A stretch of DNA of 64,000 bases from an uncultured Clostridia bacterium (lineage in GTDB: Bacteria > Bacillota > Clostridia > TANB77 > CAG-508). Of this stretch, positions 19,806-30,419 are shown one piece after another; within the stretch, counting starts at the first letter, position 1; each line of letters starts with the position of its first letter. The position numbers and the translations under genes were made by a program. The notes under the pieces were generated by a model. It was given only the letters and a program-made list of their open reading frames with translations. It had not been told where the DNA came from and made no database searches. The stretch spans positions 62,001-126,000 of the forward strand of contig CANQYM010000001.1 in NCBI GenBank assembly GCA_947628085.1. The letters run 5' to 3'.

Positions 19806-22800
19806 TTAATGATTAAAAGTTCTTTTTTCTGCTCCATTTATGTCTCTCATTAGATCTTGAAATGGTGTTTCACTTGTAAATTCATAATATTCTTCTATCT
19901 CGTCTTTTTTATTATATACACCTACACCATATTTTCCTTCTGTGTATATGTAGTAATCACACATTCTACGTCTTTCACATCCTTTAGCATTCAAATCCCA
20001 ATAAGATGTATTTCTTATTGTGTTAACAAATTGTTCCATTGTTGGTGTTTGTCCATCATCTATTATATCTAAAATATGACTATTTAGAAGAATTCCTGTT
20101 CCAGCATAAGCTACATCTATCATTGCATACAGTTTATCTTCCTTTAGTTCTACGTTTTTCAAATTATTCTTTAAAAACTCCGCTTCTCCCATTAATTCTT
20201 TATAATAAATATCTAGCATTTGCTCTCCTGTACACCAAGATTCATACATAATAATTGGACTTTTTCCTGTTACTTCTATAAAATATTGTCCTATAGATGT
20301 AGGTGCTTGTCCCTTTCTTCCTAAAAATATACCTGGACATAAATTTAGCTCACCTACACCACCATCACACACAGCATAATCATGTCCATATTTATCTGAT
20401 GGGTTATCTCTTCTGCATACATGTTCTTTATTTTCTAGGTTTTTAGGTCCATCTGGTGATAAATCATAGAAAAATCCTTCTGGCTCCATAGCTTGCCAAT
20501 ACATAAGTTTTTCTATTGATCCAAGACTTTCATCCACATTTTCATCTAGTTTCATATAATCTTCTACATTTTCTACAACTGTTTTATCTAAATCTCTCAT
20601 TATAATTCTAATGTAGTTTCCAATTATTTTATCTGGTTTTTCTTCTGGTTCTTCTGTAGTAGTTTCTACACCAGTTTGTCCTATTTTATCTTTTTCATTT
20701 CCTTGATTTTTAAATCTTTTTCTAAAGTCATAGTAATTTTGTCCTCTATAGTCTACTATTAATTCCTTATCTGTAATTGTTCTTCCTAAAACTGTTCCTT
20801 CTTTTATAACTATTATATCTTTATCTTCTTCATCACTTGTAGTATCTTCAAAACAGAAGGATGGTATAGATTCATTCTTTACATATGTTTCTGCCTGTAA
20901 CTTTTTAGTTGCTCTTTCACTTGCTAACTTATATTCCTCATCTGCTTCATATAATGAATCAAGTAATTCTTTCTTATCATCTATTTGTCCATTACTATTG
21001 AAATTTCCTATTGTTGTTACTTTAAAAGATTCTTTTTCTAATTCTTTTCCTTGTGGTGTATCGTGTTCTAATTGTGATTTATCTTCATTATTAAAGTTTT
21101 CATCTGGAAGTTCACATTTAAATCCATCAATATATACCACATAACCTGCTATTCCAGCTTCTTCATACCTTTCTGCAAATTCTTTATATCCATATAAAGT
21201 TTTATCTATATCAGACCAACCTTTTTCTTTATCTTTTATTTGATTTACTTCTAAGTTATCTATATCCCTATAAGTTCCATTCTCATTTAAGAATGTTCCG
21301 CCTCCCCATCTACATCCAGGATGACTTATCATTTCATTTTCCAATTTTTTATAGTTTTCACTATCTAAAACTAATATTTTTGCATAACCTACTTTATCTA
21401 CTTGAGTTTCTCCTGTTTGAGGTTCAGTTGTTTGATTTTGTGTTTGTCCATTTGCATTTGGCTCTGTAGTAGTTTGAGTTTCATCATTGACATTTAGTAC
21501 AGTAGAAGGATATTTTAAATCTACATTAACTCTATATTGTTCTCCTGATACAGAATCTACGCTTTTATCATCATAGGTTCCATATTCTAATAATATTCCT
21601 GTTACTGGTGATACTACTGCTTCATTTCCTAAGTATCCTTCATAGCGTTCACCCTTTTTTCTATTTCCCCAATTTAGTCTTAATGCAAATTTAATTTTAC
21701 CACCAGGCCAACCACTTATTTTTTGAATTGCTGAAGTACCAGTATATTCTTGAGCTCCTACTATAACATAATGACCACCATTATATTTTTCAAATTCTCC
21801 TCCACCTAGCTCCATTCCAACCATATCAATATGTCCATCATAACATAAGATATCTCCGGCTTCTAAAGGTTCTCCTATTTCAATAATTTCAGGATCTAAG
21901 TTATCTTGTATCCATGTTGCAAGTCCTTCTGCTCCGTCTAAGTGTGCTGAATCTGGCATTACTCCAACATTTTGAAGTGCCCATGATATTAAAGTTGCAC
22001 AACAGAAATTATGTTTAGATACACTTTGCTGAGAAATTTCAAAAGTTTTTCCTAAAAAACAAGGATTGCCGTGAACTTGTTTGTGATAACAATGTTGTAC
22101 TTTTCCTGATGCATTAACTCTACCTGCATCTGTTGCATAAACACAATAATCGTATCCTACTTCATTTATATATTCGCACATTTCTCTTGTTGTTTCTAGA
22201 AATTCATCTAAAGATACTTCTTCTACTGTTCTTGTTACTTCATCTATAGCTCCAACTTCTGAAATAGAAATATTTTTTCCAGTACCCATCATTGCTCCAA
22301 GTCCTCTAACCGTGTCTGATGAAGTTGTATCTGGTGAAGTTGTATCTGGTGAAGCTGTATCTGGTGAAACTACATCTGATGAAAATTCGTTTACGACAAC
22401 TTCATCTTCTTGTCCACTACTATCTGGTTCTCCTTCCTCTTCTTCCATTTGCTTTATAAGTTCTTGTAATTTATACTTTTTATTAGCATCAATATCTCCT
22501 TTTGAATGTATCATTGTTCCATATTCATTTTCGTTTTTATCTATTGATCTTTCTGGATACATATATGAGCCTATATCTGGTACTAAAAATTCTAATAGTC
22601 TTGGTGTTTCATCTGTTAATTCTTCCTTTTTAAAGTATCCAAGCTCAACTATTAATTCTTTAAAATCTCTATATATGTAATCTGCATCTAATGTATGTTC
22701 ATTTTCTAACATACTGAATGCATTCAATGAATCTTGATTTAATGATACTGTTCCTGAATAATCTGATACTTGCTCTTCTTTTTCATCAATTTTCTTTTTT

Positions 22801-24887
22801 ACATCTGTAAAATCTACTTTTACTTCTTCTTCATCTATTGAAGCAATTCCTTCTACTGGTCCATAATAATTTTCCAATTTTTTATTATTTTCTGAATTAT
22901 ATTTATCTGTTATTTCTTTTCTTAGTTCCGCTATTACTTCAGCTGTTTCACTTGAACCATCATATCTAAAATATTTATTTTGTAAAAACATTTTTTTAAT
23001 TTTTGAATTTGTTTCTACTCTTTGTCCTTCACCAGTCTGTTTTACAGAACCTGCTGAACTTAATTTTACATAAATTTTTTTCTTTATTTCATATTCAGAA
23101 TCTTCTTGTGATAAATCTGGATATGCAAGTTCATAATCTCCTGTTTCAGTAGTACCACTACCTGCATAAGCAGAAAATGCATTTGAACCTTGAACTTCAT
23201 TCCAGTTTATATCTTCTGCAATATCTTTTATTTTGCTTCTTTTTGCTCTTTTTACAACTTTTATGTTCTCTCTTTCAGCATCTTCTTGTGTTCCATCAAA
23301 TAGTTTAGGCTGACCATTCTCTTCTTTATATGTTCCATCATCATTTATTTCATAAAGTTTATATTCGCCTATTTTGCTTTTATCGTCTCCTACTTCATCT
23401 TCTGTATATGTTTCATATAATGTCCATCTTTCTTTCATTAATGCTTCGTAATCATAGTCGTTTTCTACTACTTCATCTTCTTCATTTATTACAAAATATA
23501 CATCTCTATACCAATGATCTGTTACTTTTGCTATATATGGTTGATATGTTTTAAAGTCTTGGTCATCTACACCTTTCAATTCACTATATAATTTTTCTAC
23601 AAAACTTTCACATTCTGAACAAGCCTCTGTATCTGTATCATCTGAATCAGAACATTTTGGGGTTTCAGTACAGTTTTCAGGACTACTTATTCCTAATTCT
23701 TTTAACACAGACATTGCTTCTTCACTGTTTACAATTAGCGCATCTAATGTTCCAGCCACTCCTCCTCTTTTACTGCTTACAATATCTAAAATATCTACAT
23801 AAGACACATATTTTTGTCCAGATTTATAAAAAGCATTAGCAGTATTTCCTTCTCCACTTAATCCGTGTAAATATAATTCTATAACTGTTTCAAAACCTGT
23901 TGCCATATCATAAGATAAATCTGGCATCATTGTTGCTACGTGAACTGATAATAAAAAGTCTATTGGCATTCCATATCTTCCTGTCCAACCGTCTAATTTA
24001 TATGTCATAGCATTATTAAACCAGCCTCTTTTTATCTCCATAGTCTTTTTTTCCGGATCTATTTTTATTGATCCTAAGTCATAAACACTATAATAACCGT
24101 CCCTTTGACCTATTGTTCCATTATCAAACCAAATATTTATCATTCCTCTAGACCAATATTGATTTGATTGACCACCTGTGAAAAATGATGCAAGATGTTC
24201 CAATGCTCCTAAAAACCAACCATTTGATGTCATATTAAAGTTTTTAATAGTATAAACATAGTTATCTGATATTAAATAGCTTTTAACAAAGTCACTTTCT
24301 GCTTCTCTAATGTCTCCTATTTCTTTAGTGCCTTCCTCGATTTTTCCAGCTCTTTCATCTTCTTGGATTTCTTCATCACTTTCATATCTTATAACTCCAT
24401 CATTATCTCCATCTTTATTTCCCTCTTCTTCTCCAAGATATTTTGTTAAAAAGCCATACCCTTTTAAATCATATCCCATTTGCTCAAGATAATCTAATGT
24501 TTTATTTATATCCACTTTTTCAACTTGTTTTGTTGTATCTTCTCCAAACCATGAAGCAACGGTATTACCAACATCTTTGGCTAGTTCTTTTATTTGCTCA
24601 ATAACCATACCAGGCATAGTTATAAAAAATAGTACTATGCCTATTATGATTATTAATATTATTATGAAAACTAATACCCAAGTAAGTATTGGAAGTAGAG
24701 CTTTTATTAAACTTTTTTGTGCTGCATTTTTTGTTACACTTTTTGATAGTTTCTCCTGTATTTTTTTTCTGCTTAAGTTTTTACTCATACTTTCATTTTG
24801 TTCTGTATCATTTTCTTCTGACATATTTTCAGTTGGTAAGTTTTCTTCACTATCATTGTTTGGCTCTAAATTATCATCATCTCTCAT
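19806..24887 (-). CDS. Giant modular membrane protein 3: NlpC/P60-like and GH24-like modules
   Basis: The product is 1693 residues from ATG 24887; an upstream ATG at 24914 adds nine residues and overlaps giant 4 by 14 bases. I prefer 24887 because its N-terminus (MRDDDNLEPN) aligns with the paralogues. The membrane helix is at about 63-90, followed by the common scaffold. The middle module differs from giants 1, 2 and 4: Cys in NFCCATLISW (about 963) and His in AGDILCYDGHID (about 1019), the Cys-then-GD-then-His order of NlpC/P60 or CHAP amidases, with many extra cysteines. The C-terminus is GH24-like (EPEGFFYD, LNLCPGIFL, CERRRMCDYY). A 15-bp tandem repeat encodes a Ser-Pro-Asp-Thr linker before the peptidase. 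Domain names are motif-based inference. Confidence 0.85.
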   Translation of the reverse strand: MRDDDNLEPNNDSEENLPTENMSEENDTEQNESMSKNLSRKKIQEKLSKSVTKNAAQKSLIKALLPILTWVLVFIIILIIIIGIVLFFITMPGMVIEQIKELAKDVGNTVASWFGEDTTKQVEKVDINKTLDYLEQMGYDLKGYGFLTKYLGEEEGNKDGDNDGVIRYESDEEIQEDERAGKIEEGTKEIGDIREAESDFVKSYLISDNYVYTIKNFNMTSNGWFLGALEHLASFFTGGQSNQYWSRGMINIWFDNGTIGQRDGYYSVYDLGSIKIDPEKKTMEIKRGWFNNAMTYKLDGWTGRYGMPIDFLLSVHVATMMPDLSYDMATGFETVIELYLHGLSGEGNTANAFYKSGQKYVSYVDILDIVSSKRGGVAGTLDALIVNSEEAMSVLKELGISSPENCTETPKCSDSDDTDTEACSECESFVEKLYSELKGVDDQDFKTYQPYIAKVTDHWYRDVYFVINEEDEVVENDYDYEALMKERWTLYETYTEDEVGDDKSKIGEYKLYEINDDGTYKEENGQPKLFDGTQEDAERENIKVVKRAKRSKIKDIAEDINWNEVQGSNAFSAYAGSGTTETGDYELAYPDLSQEDSEYEIKKKIYVKLSSAGSVKQTGEGQRVETNSKIKKMFLQNKYFRYDGSSETAEVIAELRKEITDKYNSENNKKLENYYGPVEGIASIDEEEVKVDFTDVKKKIDEKEEQVSDYSGTVSLNQDSLNAFSMLENEHTLDADYIYRDFKELIVELGYFKKEELTDETPRLLEFLVPDIGSYMYPERSIDKNENEYGTMIHSKGDIDANKKYKLQELIKQMEEEEGEPDSSGQEDEVVVNEFSSDVVSPDTASPDTTSPDTTSSDTVRGLGAMMGTGKNISISEVGAIDEVTRTVEEVSLDEFLETTREMCEYINEVGYDYCVYATDAGRVNASGKVQHCYHKQVHGNPCFLGKTFEISQQSVSKHNFCCATLISWALQNVGVMPDSAHLDGAEGLATWIQDNLDPEIIEIGEPLEAGDILCYDGHIDMVGMELGGGEFEKYNGGHYVIVGAQEYTGTSAIQKISGWPGGKIKFALRLNWGNRKKGERYEGYLGNEAVVSPVTGILLEYGTYDDKSVDSVSGEQYRVNVDLKYPSTVLNVNDETQTTTEPNANGQTQNQTTEPQTGETQVDKVGYAKILVLDSENYKKLENEMISHPGCRWGGGTFLNENGTYRDIDNLEVNQIKDKEKGWSDIDKTLYGYKEFAERYEEAGIAGYVVYIDGFKCELPDENFNNEDKSQLEHDTPQGKELEKESFKVTTIGNFNSNGQIDDKKELLDSLYEADEEYKLASERATKKLQAETYVKNESIPSFCFEDTTSDEEDKDIIVIKEGTVLGRTITDKELIVDYRGQNYYDFRKRFKNQGNEKDKIGQTGVETTTEEPEEKPDKIIGNYIRIIMRDLDKTVVENVEDYMKLDENVDESLGSIEKLMYWQAMEPEGFFYDLSPDGPKNLENKEHVCRRDNPSDKYGHDYAVCDGGVGELNLCPGIFLGRKGQAPTSIGQYFIEVTGKSPIIMYESWCTGEQMLDIYYKELMGEAEFLKNNLKNVELKEDKLYAMIDVAYAGTGILLNSHILDIIDDGQTPTMEQFVNTIRNTSYWDLNAKGCERRRMCDYYIYTEGKYGVGVYNKKDEIEEYYEFTSETPFQDLMRDINGAEKRTFNH
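22315..22374 (-). repeat. 15-bp tandem repeat coding an SPDTx linker
   Basis: Four 15-base units, TCTGRTGAARYTRYA on the plus strand (R, A or G; Y, C or T), and a degenerate fifth. They encode repeated Ser-Pro/Ser-Asp-Thr-Thr/Ala residues between the scaffold and the peptidase module of giant protein 3. The unit length is a multiple of three, so copy-number change keeps the frame. Confidence 0.88.
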
Positions 24888-24900
24888 ATTTTTCTCACTT

Positions 24901-27900
24901 TCATTTATGCTCAAAAGTTACTTTTTTTGCTGAATTTATATTTCTCATTAAATCTTGGAATGGTGTATTACTAGAAAATTCATAACACTCATCTATTTTG
25001 TCTTTATTGTTATATACTCCAACTCCATATTTATTTTCTGTATATATATAATAATCACACATTCTACGTCTTTTTGATCCATTAGGATTCATATCCCAAT
25101 AAGATGTACCTCGTAATGTATTTATGAATTCTTCTTTTGAAGGCGTTTTTCCACTATCAACAGTTTTTAATATTCCCTTTTCTTCCATAATTCCCTTGCC
25201 AGCATAAGCTACATCTATAAGTGCAAACATCTGCTGTTCTGTTGGTTCCACCTTTTTTAGATTATTTTGTATATATTCCACTTCTTGCATTAGCTCTTGA
25301 TAATAAATATCTAGTAATTGCTCTCCTGTGCACCAAGTTTGATATTTAACAATATTACTTATTCCAGTTACATTCTTAAATATCGACGCTCCGCTTGAAC
25401 CTTCTCCCAGCCAAATGCCAGGGCAAAGATTTAAATCATCAGCACCGCCATCGCACACTGCCCAATCATAACCATATTTATCTGAAGCATCGCTTCTTCT
25501 GCAAGCATATACATTTCCTTTTTTATCTTTTTGGTTAACTGTATTTCCAACACCTTTTATATCATAATGAAATCCTTCTGGCTCCATGGCTTGCCAATAC
25601 ATAAACTCTTCTATGTTTCCAAGACTTTCTATATCTGCATTTTCATCAAGTTTCATATAATCTTCTGCATTTTCTACAACAGTTTTATCTAAGTCTCTAA
25701 TAATAATTCTTAAGTAATTTCCAATAACTTTATTAACTTCACCAATTTTTACATAATCTTGTTTTTTTCTAAAGTCCTCATATTTTTGATTTCTATAATT
25801 TACTATTAATTCATAGTCTGTTATTGTTCTTCCTAAAACTGTTCCTTCTTTTATAATTATCATATCTTTTTCGTCTTCATTTTCGCTTTCAAATCCATCT
25901 AAATATAATGAAGGTGCAGCATAATATTTAACTATGTTTTCTGCTTTTAATTTATCTGTTGCCTTTTGACTTGACATTCTATAATAGATTTCTTTTTTGA
26001 ATAATGAATCATTTAATTCTTTCCTTTCTTTTATATTGCCTTTACTATTAAAACTACTTAAAGTTGTTTTTTTGAAAGTATCTAAATTAATTTCTTCTCC
26101 TTCTGGTGCCTTACTTTCCAATTGTTCTTTGTTTTCATTATCAAAGTCTTCATCTGGAAGTTCTAATTTAAATCCATCTATATATACAACATATCCTGCT
26201 ATTCCTGCTTCTTCATAATTTTCTGCAAATTCTTTATATCCATATAATGTTTTGTCTATATCTGACCATTTTTTGCTTCTTACTTGATTTGTAGTTAAAT
26301 TGTCAATGTCTTTATAAGTTCCATTTTCATTTAAAAAGCTATCATCATTTTTCCATTGTGATTTCGAACGCAGTTTGCTTTCTATTTTCTTGTAATTTTC
26401 GGTGTCCAGAACTAAAATTTTCGCATATCCTACTTTATCTACCTGATTTTCTCCATTCGGCGGTGATTCTGCTGTTTGCGATGAATCATTGTTTCCACTT
26501 GAGTTTTGATTTTCATTATCTGTGTCAAATACATTTGCTGGATATTTTAAATCTACATTTGTTCTATATTTTTCTCCTGTTATAGAGTCGGTTTCTTCAT
26601 CATAAGTTGAATATTCTAACAATATTCCCGTTACTGGTGATACAACTTCTTCGTTTCCTAAATATCCTTTATAAAGTTCACCTTTTGTTTTTAGTCCTAA
26701 TGGAGCTTTATCTGGAATAAATACTCCTCTAGATGCTTTTAAAGAATTTTGCATAAAGTGATATACAAAGTTTTCAATAGGATTATCTGTTTCATATTTT
26801 CCAAAATCATCTTTTCTTAAAACATATTCATGTGTGGTTGAAGTTGTATTAACATATATCAATTTTCCATTATCATCTATTCCAATAAGTACAAAATAAT
26901 GTCCTCCAAAAGTATATTGCCAATTCTTTCCCTTTATTTTTTTACCTTCACCAACTAAAACGATTATTGGTTTTCCTTCTTCTAATGCCTCTTGCATTCT
27001 ATCAGCCAATGCTTTTGCTGAAGCAGATAAAGTGTTTTCATAATTACGTGGAATTGTATAAACTTCTCCCTCAATACCAACAGATTCCATTCCTTTCTTT
27101 ATTCCATCTAAAGATGGTGGACAGCCATATATATGTCCATAATATAGAGGGTTTTTATAAATTCCATATCCTGATGAAAAGATTGATGAAGATATAGGTC
27201 CACATCCACTAGTTACATAATTACAACTTCCAAATGGTTTTTTAGCATAACTTCCATAGCCCTTATTTTGCATATATTTTCTATATGTAACTCCATGAAG
27301 TTCTAATCCGTAAATAAATCCATCTCCATGTACACTTTCATCTATTGTCCACGTTCTAGAACCTCCAGCATATTGACTTGTGTATGAAGATCCTACAGTT
27401 TGAGTTAAACTGCTAAGTGATTTATTTTGTATTTGTTCTAAAGATGTTTCTTGCTCACTAAGTGAAATATCTTGAGTTTCAGTTTCTGATTCAATTTCAT
27501 ATTCTGAATCTTCCATTTCTTCATATTCCTCATCTGGAATAGTTGGATCTCTTTCTTCTTCTGTTTGAGTATCTCCATCTTCTATAAAACTATCTCCCTG
27601 ATTTCCTGTTTCATCTTGTTCATCTGGAATTTCTGGTGTATCTGGTATGTCTGGAATTTCTTGACTTTCATCATCCTGTGTATCTGTTCCCTCTTGATCT
27701 TCTGTTTCTTCTGGAGCTGTTGGATTTTCTTCTTCTTCTGTTTGAGTTTCTTCATTTCCGTCAACTAATTCTGTTTTTGTAAATTCTTTTATTGTTTCAA
27801 GATTTCCGGCATCTATATCTCCTTTTGAGTGTATCATTGTTCCATATTCATATTCATTTTTATCTATGTATCTTTTTGGATACATATAAGAACCAATATT

Positions 27901-29781
27901 TGGTACTAAAAATTCTAATAATCTTGGTGTTTCATCTGTTAATTCTTCTTTTTTAAAATATCCAAGTTCTACTATTAATTCTTTAAAGTCTCTATACATA
28001 AAATCTGCATCTAGAGTATGTTCGTTTTCTAACATGCTAAATGCATTTAGAGAATCTTGATTTAGTGATACAGTTCCTGATAAATCTGCTATACTTACTG
28101 TGTTATTTTCATCTGTTGATTTTTCATCATCTATACTAACAGAAATGTTTGTGTGATCTACTTCATTTCCATCTGGTCCTATTCCTTTTACTGGTCCATA
28201 ATATAGCTTGTCTGAGCCGTTATTTATTGCTTTTCTTAGTTTTTCTATTTTATCTGCAGTTTCACTTGAGCCATCATATCTAAAATATTCATTTTGTAAA
28301 AACATTTTTTTAATTTCTGGATTTGTTTCTGTTCTTAAACCTTCTCCAGTTTGAACTAAAGTACCATCATTATCATATTTATAAGCAGACCATTTACCAT
28401 CTGTAAGATTCCATCTTATATCACTATATTCTGAGCCATCATTATTTTTTATAGTTACTGCTTTTTTTGCTACCTTTATGTTTTCTTTTTCGGCTTCTTC
28501 TTGTGTCATTATTATGTAGTTTCCGCTTTCATCTGTTTTATATGTTCCATCATCATTTAATGCATATAGTTTGTACTCACCTATTTTGCTTTTATCTCCT
28601 CCTGCATCTTCTTCTGTATAAGTTTCATATAAAGTCCATCTTTCTTTTACTAATGCTTCATAATCATAGTCATAATCTACAAAATTTTGACCTTCTTTTT
28701 CCACAAAGTAAATATCTCTATACCAATGATCTTTTACATATGCTATATATGGAACATAATCATCTGTTAATAATAATACAAGTTGTGTATCAAATGATTC
28801 TACCATGTCATAAGCTAAATCTGGCATCATTGTTGCTATATGGATTGATAATAAAAAGTCAATAGGCATTCCATATCTTCCGGTCCAACCTTCTAAGTTA
28901 TATTCCTTTATATTACTTCCCCATCCATCTTTTATTTGTAAAATTCTCTTTCCACTATCTGCATTTACTTTGACTTTTACAGCACTTCCAGTAAGTTTAT
29001 CGAAAAATTTTCCATAATAATCTCCAGGCACACCTAAAGATTTTTGATGGTAAACTGATATCATTCCTCTACCCCAATACTGTCCTAATTGCCCATCTGA
29101 GAAAAGGTTTCCAACTTTTTGGAAAACAGCAAATATTGCTCCTAAAATTCTATGGCCATTATTTGCAAGGTCATTTGTTTGATTTCCATTAGCTATTGTA
29201 TAAGTATAGTTATCTGAAACTAAATATGTATATATAAAGTCACTTTTAGCCTCTTGTATGTCGCCTTCTAGTTTTCCTGCCTTTTCTGCATCTTCTTCAT
29301 TATATCTTTTTACTCCATCTTGTTCTCCTTCTATGCTTTCTGTTAAAAATCCATATCCCTTTAAATCATATCCCATTTGCTCTAGGTAATCTAAAACATC
29401 ATAAATTTGCTTATCTTCAATTTGTTTTGTTTTGTCGCCTCCAAAAAAAGCTGAAAGTTTACTTCCTATTTTAAGAGATAATGATTTTAGTTTTGACATA
29501 ACCATACCTGGCATAGTTATAAAGAATAAAACTATGCCTATAATAATTATCAAAATGATTGCGAAAACTAGCACCCATGTTAGTATTGGTAGTAAAGTTT
29601 TTATTAAACTCTTTGCTCCCGAATTTTTAGTTACTGTTTTTGATAAGGCTTCTTGTACTTTTTTACTTGTACTTTCATCAGAACTTTTACTCATGCTTGA
29701 AGTCTCTTGAGTTTGTGGTAAGTTTTCATTAGATAATTCATCTGACTCATTATTTAGTTCTACATTATCTTCTTCGTTCAT
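24901..29781 (-). CDS. Giant modular membrane protein 4: C39-like and GH24-like modules
   Basis: The product has 1626 residues. The membrane helix is at about 62-89 and the same scaffold follows (YLEQMGYDLKGYGFLT; EGWTGRYGMPIDFLL; LEFLVPNIGSYMYP). A long Glu/Asp/Pro/Thr-rich linker (about 670-770) leads to a C39-like module with Cys in SGCGPIS (about 858), His in GGHYFVLIG (about 959) and YVNTTS at the third catalytic position. The C-terminal module is GH24-like (EPEGFHYD; LNLCPGIWL; KRRRMCDYY). ATG 29781 lies 1 base after the stop of 29783-30379, so translation is probably coupled. Predicted surface hydrolase; substrate unknown. Confidence 0.85.
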   Translation of the reverse strand: MNEEDNVELNNESDELSNENLPQTQETSSMSKSSDESTSKKVQEALSKTVTKNSGAKSLIKTLLPILTWVLVFAIILIIIIGIVLFFITMPGMVMSKLKSLSLKIGSKLSAFFGGDKTKQIEDKQIYDVLDYLEQMGYDLKGYGFLTESIEGEQDGVKRYNEEDAEKAGKLEGDIQEAKSDFIYTYLVSDNYTYTIANGNQTNDLANNGHRILGAIFAVFQKVGNLFSDGQLGQYWGRGMISVYHQKSLGVPGDYYGKFFDKLTGSAVKVKVNADSGKRILQIKDGWGSNIKEYNLEGWTGRYGMPIDFLLSIHIATMMPDLAYDMVESFDTQLVLLLTDDYVPYIAYVKDHWYRDIYFVEKEGQNFVDYDYDYEALVKERWTLYETYTEEDAGGDKSKIGEYKLYALNDDGTYKTDESGNYIIMTQEEAEKENIKVAKKAVTIKNNDGSEYSDIRWNLTDGKWSAYKYDNDGTLVQTGEGLRTETNPEIKKMFLQNEYFRYDGSSETADKIEKLRKAINNGSDKLYYGPVKGIGPDGNEVDHTNISVSIDDEKSTDENNTVSIADLSGTVSLNQDSLNAFSMLENEHTLDADFMYRDFKELIVELGYFKKEELTDETPRLLEFLVPNIGSYMYPKRYIDKNEYEYGTMIHSKGDIDAGNLETIKEFTKTELVDGNEETQTEEEENPTAPEETEDQEGTDTQDDESQEIPDIPDTPEIPDEQDETGNQGDSFIEDGDTQTEEERDPTIPDEEYEEMEDSEYEIESETETQDISLSEQETSLEQIQNKSLSSLTQTVGSSYTSQYAGGSRTWTIDESVHGDGFIYGLELHGVTYRKYMQNKGYGSYAKKPFGSCNYVTSGCGPISSSIFSSGYGIYKNPLYYGHIYGCPPSLDGIKKGMESVGIEGEVYTIPRNYENTLSASAKALADRMQEALEEGKPIIVLVGEGKKIKGKNWQYTFGGHYFVLIGIDDNGKLIYVNTTSTTHEYVLRKDDFGKYETDNPIENFVYHFMQNSLKASRGVFIPDKAPLGLKTKGELYKGYLGNEEVVSPVTGILLEYSTYDEETDSITGEKYRTNVDLKYPANVFDTDNENQNSSGNNDSSQTAESPPNGENQVDKVGYAKILVLDTENYKKIESKLRSKSQWKNDDSFLNENGTYKDIDNLTTNQVRSKKWSDIDKTLYGYKEFAENYEEAGIAGYVVYIDGFKLELPDEDFDNENKEQLESKAPEGEEINLDTFKKTTLSSFNSKGNIKERKELNDSLFKKEIYYRMSSQKATDKLKAENIVKYYAAPSLYLDGFESENEDEKDMIIIKEGTVLGRTITDYELIVNYRNQKYEDFRKKQDYVKIGEVNKVIGNYLRIIIRDLDKTVVENAEDYMKLDENADIESLGNIEEFMYWQAMEPEGFHYDIKGVGNTVNQKDKKGNVYACRRSDASDKYGYDWAVCDGGADDLNLCPGIWLGEGSSGASIFKNVTGISNIVKYQTWCTGEQLLDIYYQELMQEVEYIQNNLKKVEPTEQQMFALIDVAYAGKGIMEEKGILKTVDSGKTPSKEEFINTLRGTSYWDMNPNGSKRRRMCDYYIYTENKYGVGVYNNKDKIDECYEFSSNTPFQDLMRNINSAKKVTFEHK

Positions 29782-29782
29782 A

Positions 29783-30379
29783 TTAATCTACTTTCTCAAA
29801 AACTACTGTTGATCTATTGCTCATATCTCTATTTGCAAAAGATACTCTAAATTCTAAAGGACTATCTAATCCTGAAAATGACATTGTCATATCAAAAGAA
29901 AGATAATACTTTGTGTTTTCAAAAGTGTCTGTATCTATACTGCTTGTTTGGTATTTTCCTAAATCTCCATATGAATTAAATCCATCTACAAATGTTTTAA
30001 ATTCTTCAAAATTTAAAACTCCTAGATTTTCATCAAGTTCTTGTTTATTATCTGTATAATAATCTTCTAAATTCTTTGCTTTTTTAGCATCTTTTAAGTA
30101 ATCTGGTAAATTATTTACAAAATTATATAAGCTTCTATAAAAATCATATTCATCTAAATCGCCTTCATAATTAGAAGCAAATAGAAATGATCCATTTGGT
30201 ATAACTTTATCTTCCATCAAACTTTCGTAAGACTGTTCATCTAATACTCTATTCATTATTTCAACTGAATTAAAATATAGATATATGCAAACAATTAATA
30301 AAATAAGTAAAATTACAAATAAGATTATTATTTTTGTTTTTGCTGGTATTGATTTTTTGCTTTTTCCATTTTTTTTCAT
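29783..30379 (-). CDS. Small membrane-anchored protein, accessory family of the giant cluster
   Basis: The product has 198 residues: a Lys-rich cytoplasmic head, a membrane helix at about 18-39, and an extracellular domain containing NLGVLNFEEF, the family motif shared with the products of 9093-9680 and 30420-31025. Ribosome binding site AAAGGAG lies rather far upstream of ATG 30379. It sits between its paralogue 30420-31025 and giant 4, nearly touching the latter. No known domain is recognised. I infer a partner or chaperone-like role for the giants, not an enzyme. Confidence 0.83.
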   Translation of the reverse strand: MKKNGKSKKSIPAKTKIIILFVILLILLIVCIYLYFNSVEIMNRVLDEQSYESLMEDKVIPNGSFLFASNYEGDLDEYDFYRSLYNFVNNLPDYLKDAKKAKNLEDYYTDNKQELDENLGVLNFEEFKTFVDGFNSYGDLGKYQTSSIDTDTFENTKYYLSFDMTMSFSGLDSPLEFRVSFANRDMSNRSTVVFEKVD

Positions 30380-30419
30380 ATGAATATTTATATGTTTTTA
30401 AAAACATATTCTCCTTTCT

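Noticed and set aside
22315..22374. CRISPR-like array
   Set aside because: The repeats are 15 bases, head-to-tail without spacers, in frame, and encode a linker; no cas genes are present.
27582..27764. Minus-strand Lys/Gln-rich frame of 60 codons inside giant gene 4
   Set aside because: It is a shifted reading of the repetitive acidic linker of giant 4 and has no ribosome binding site.
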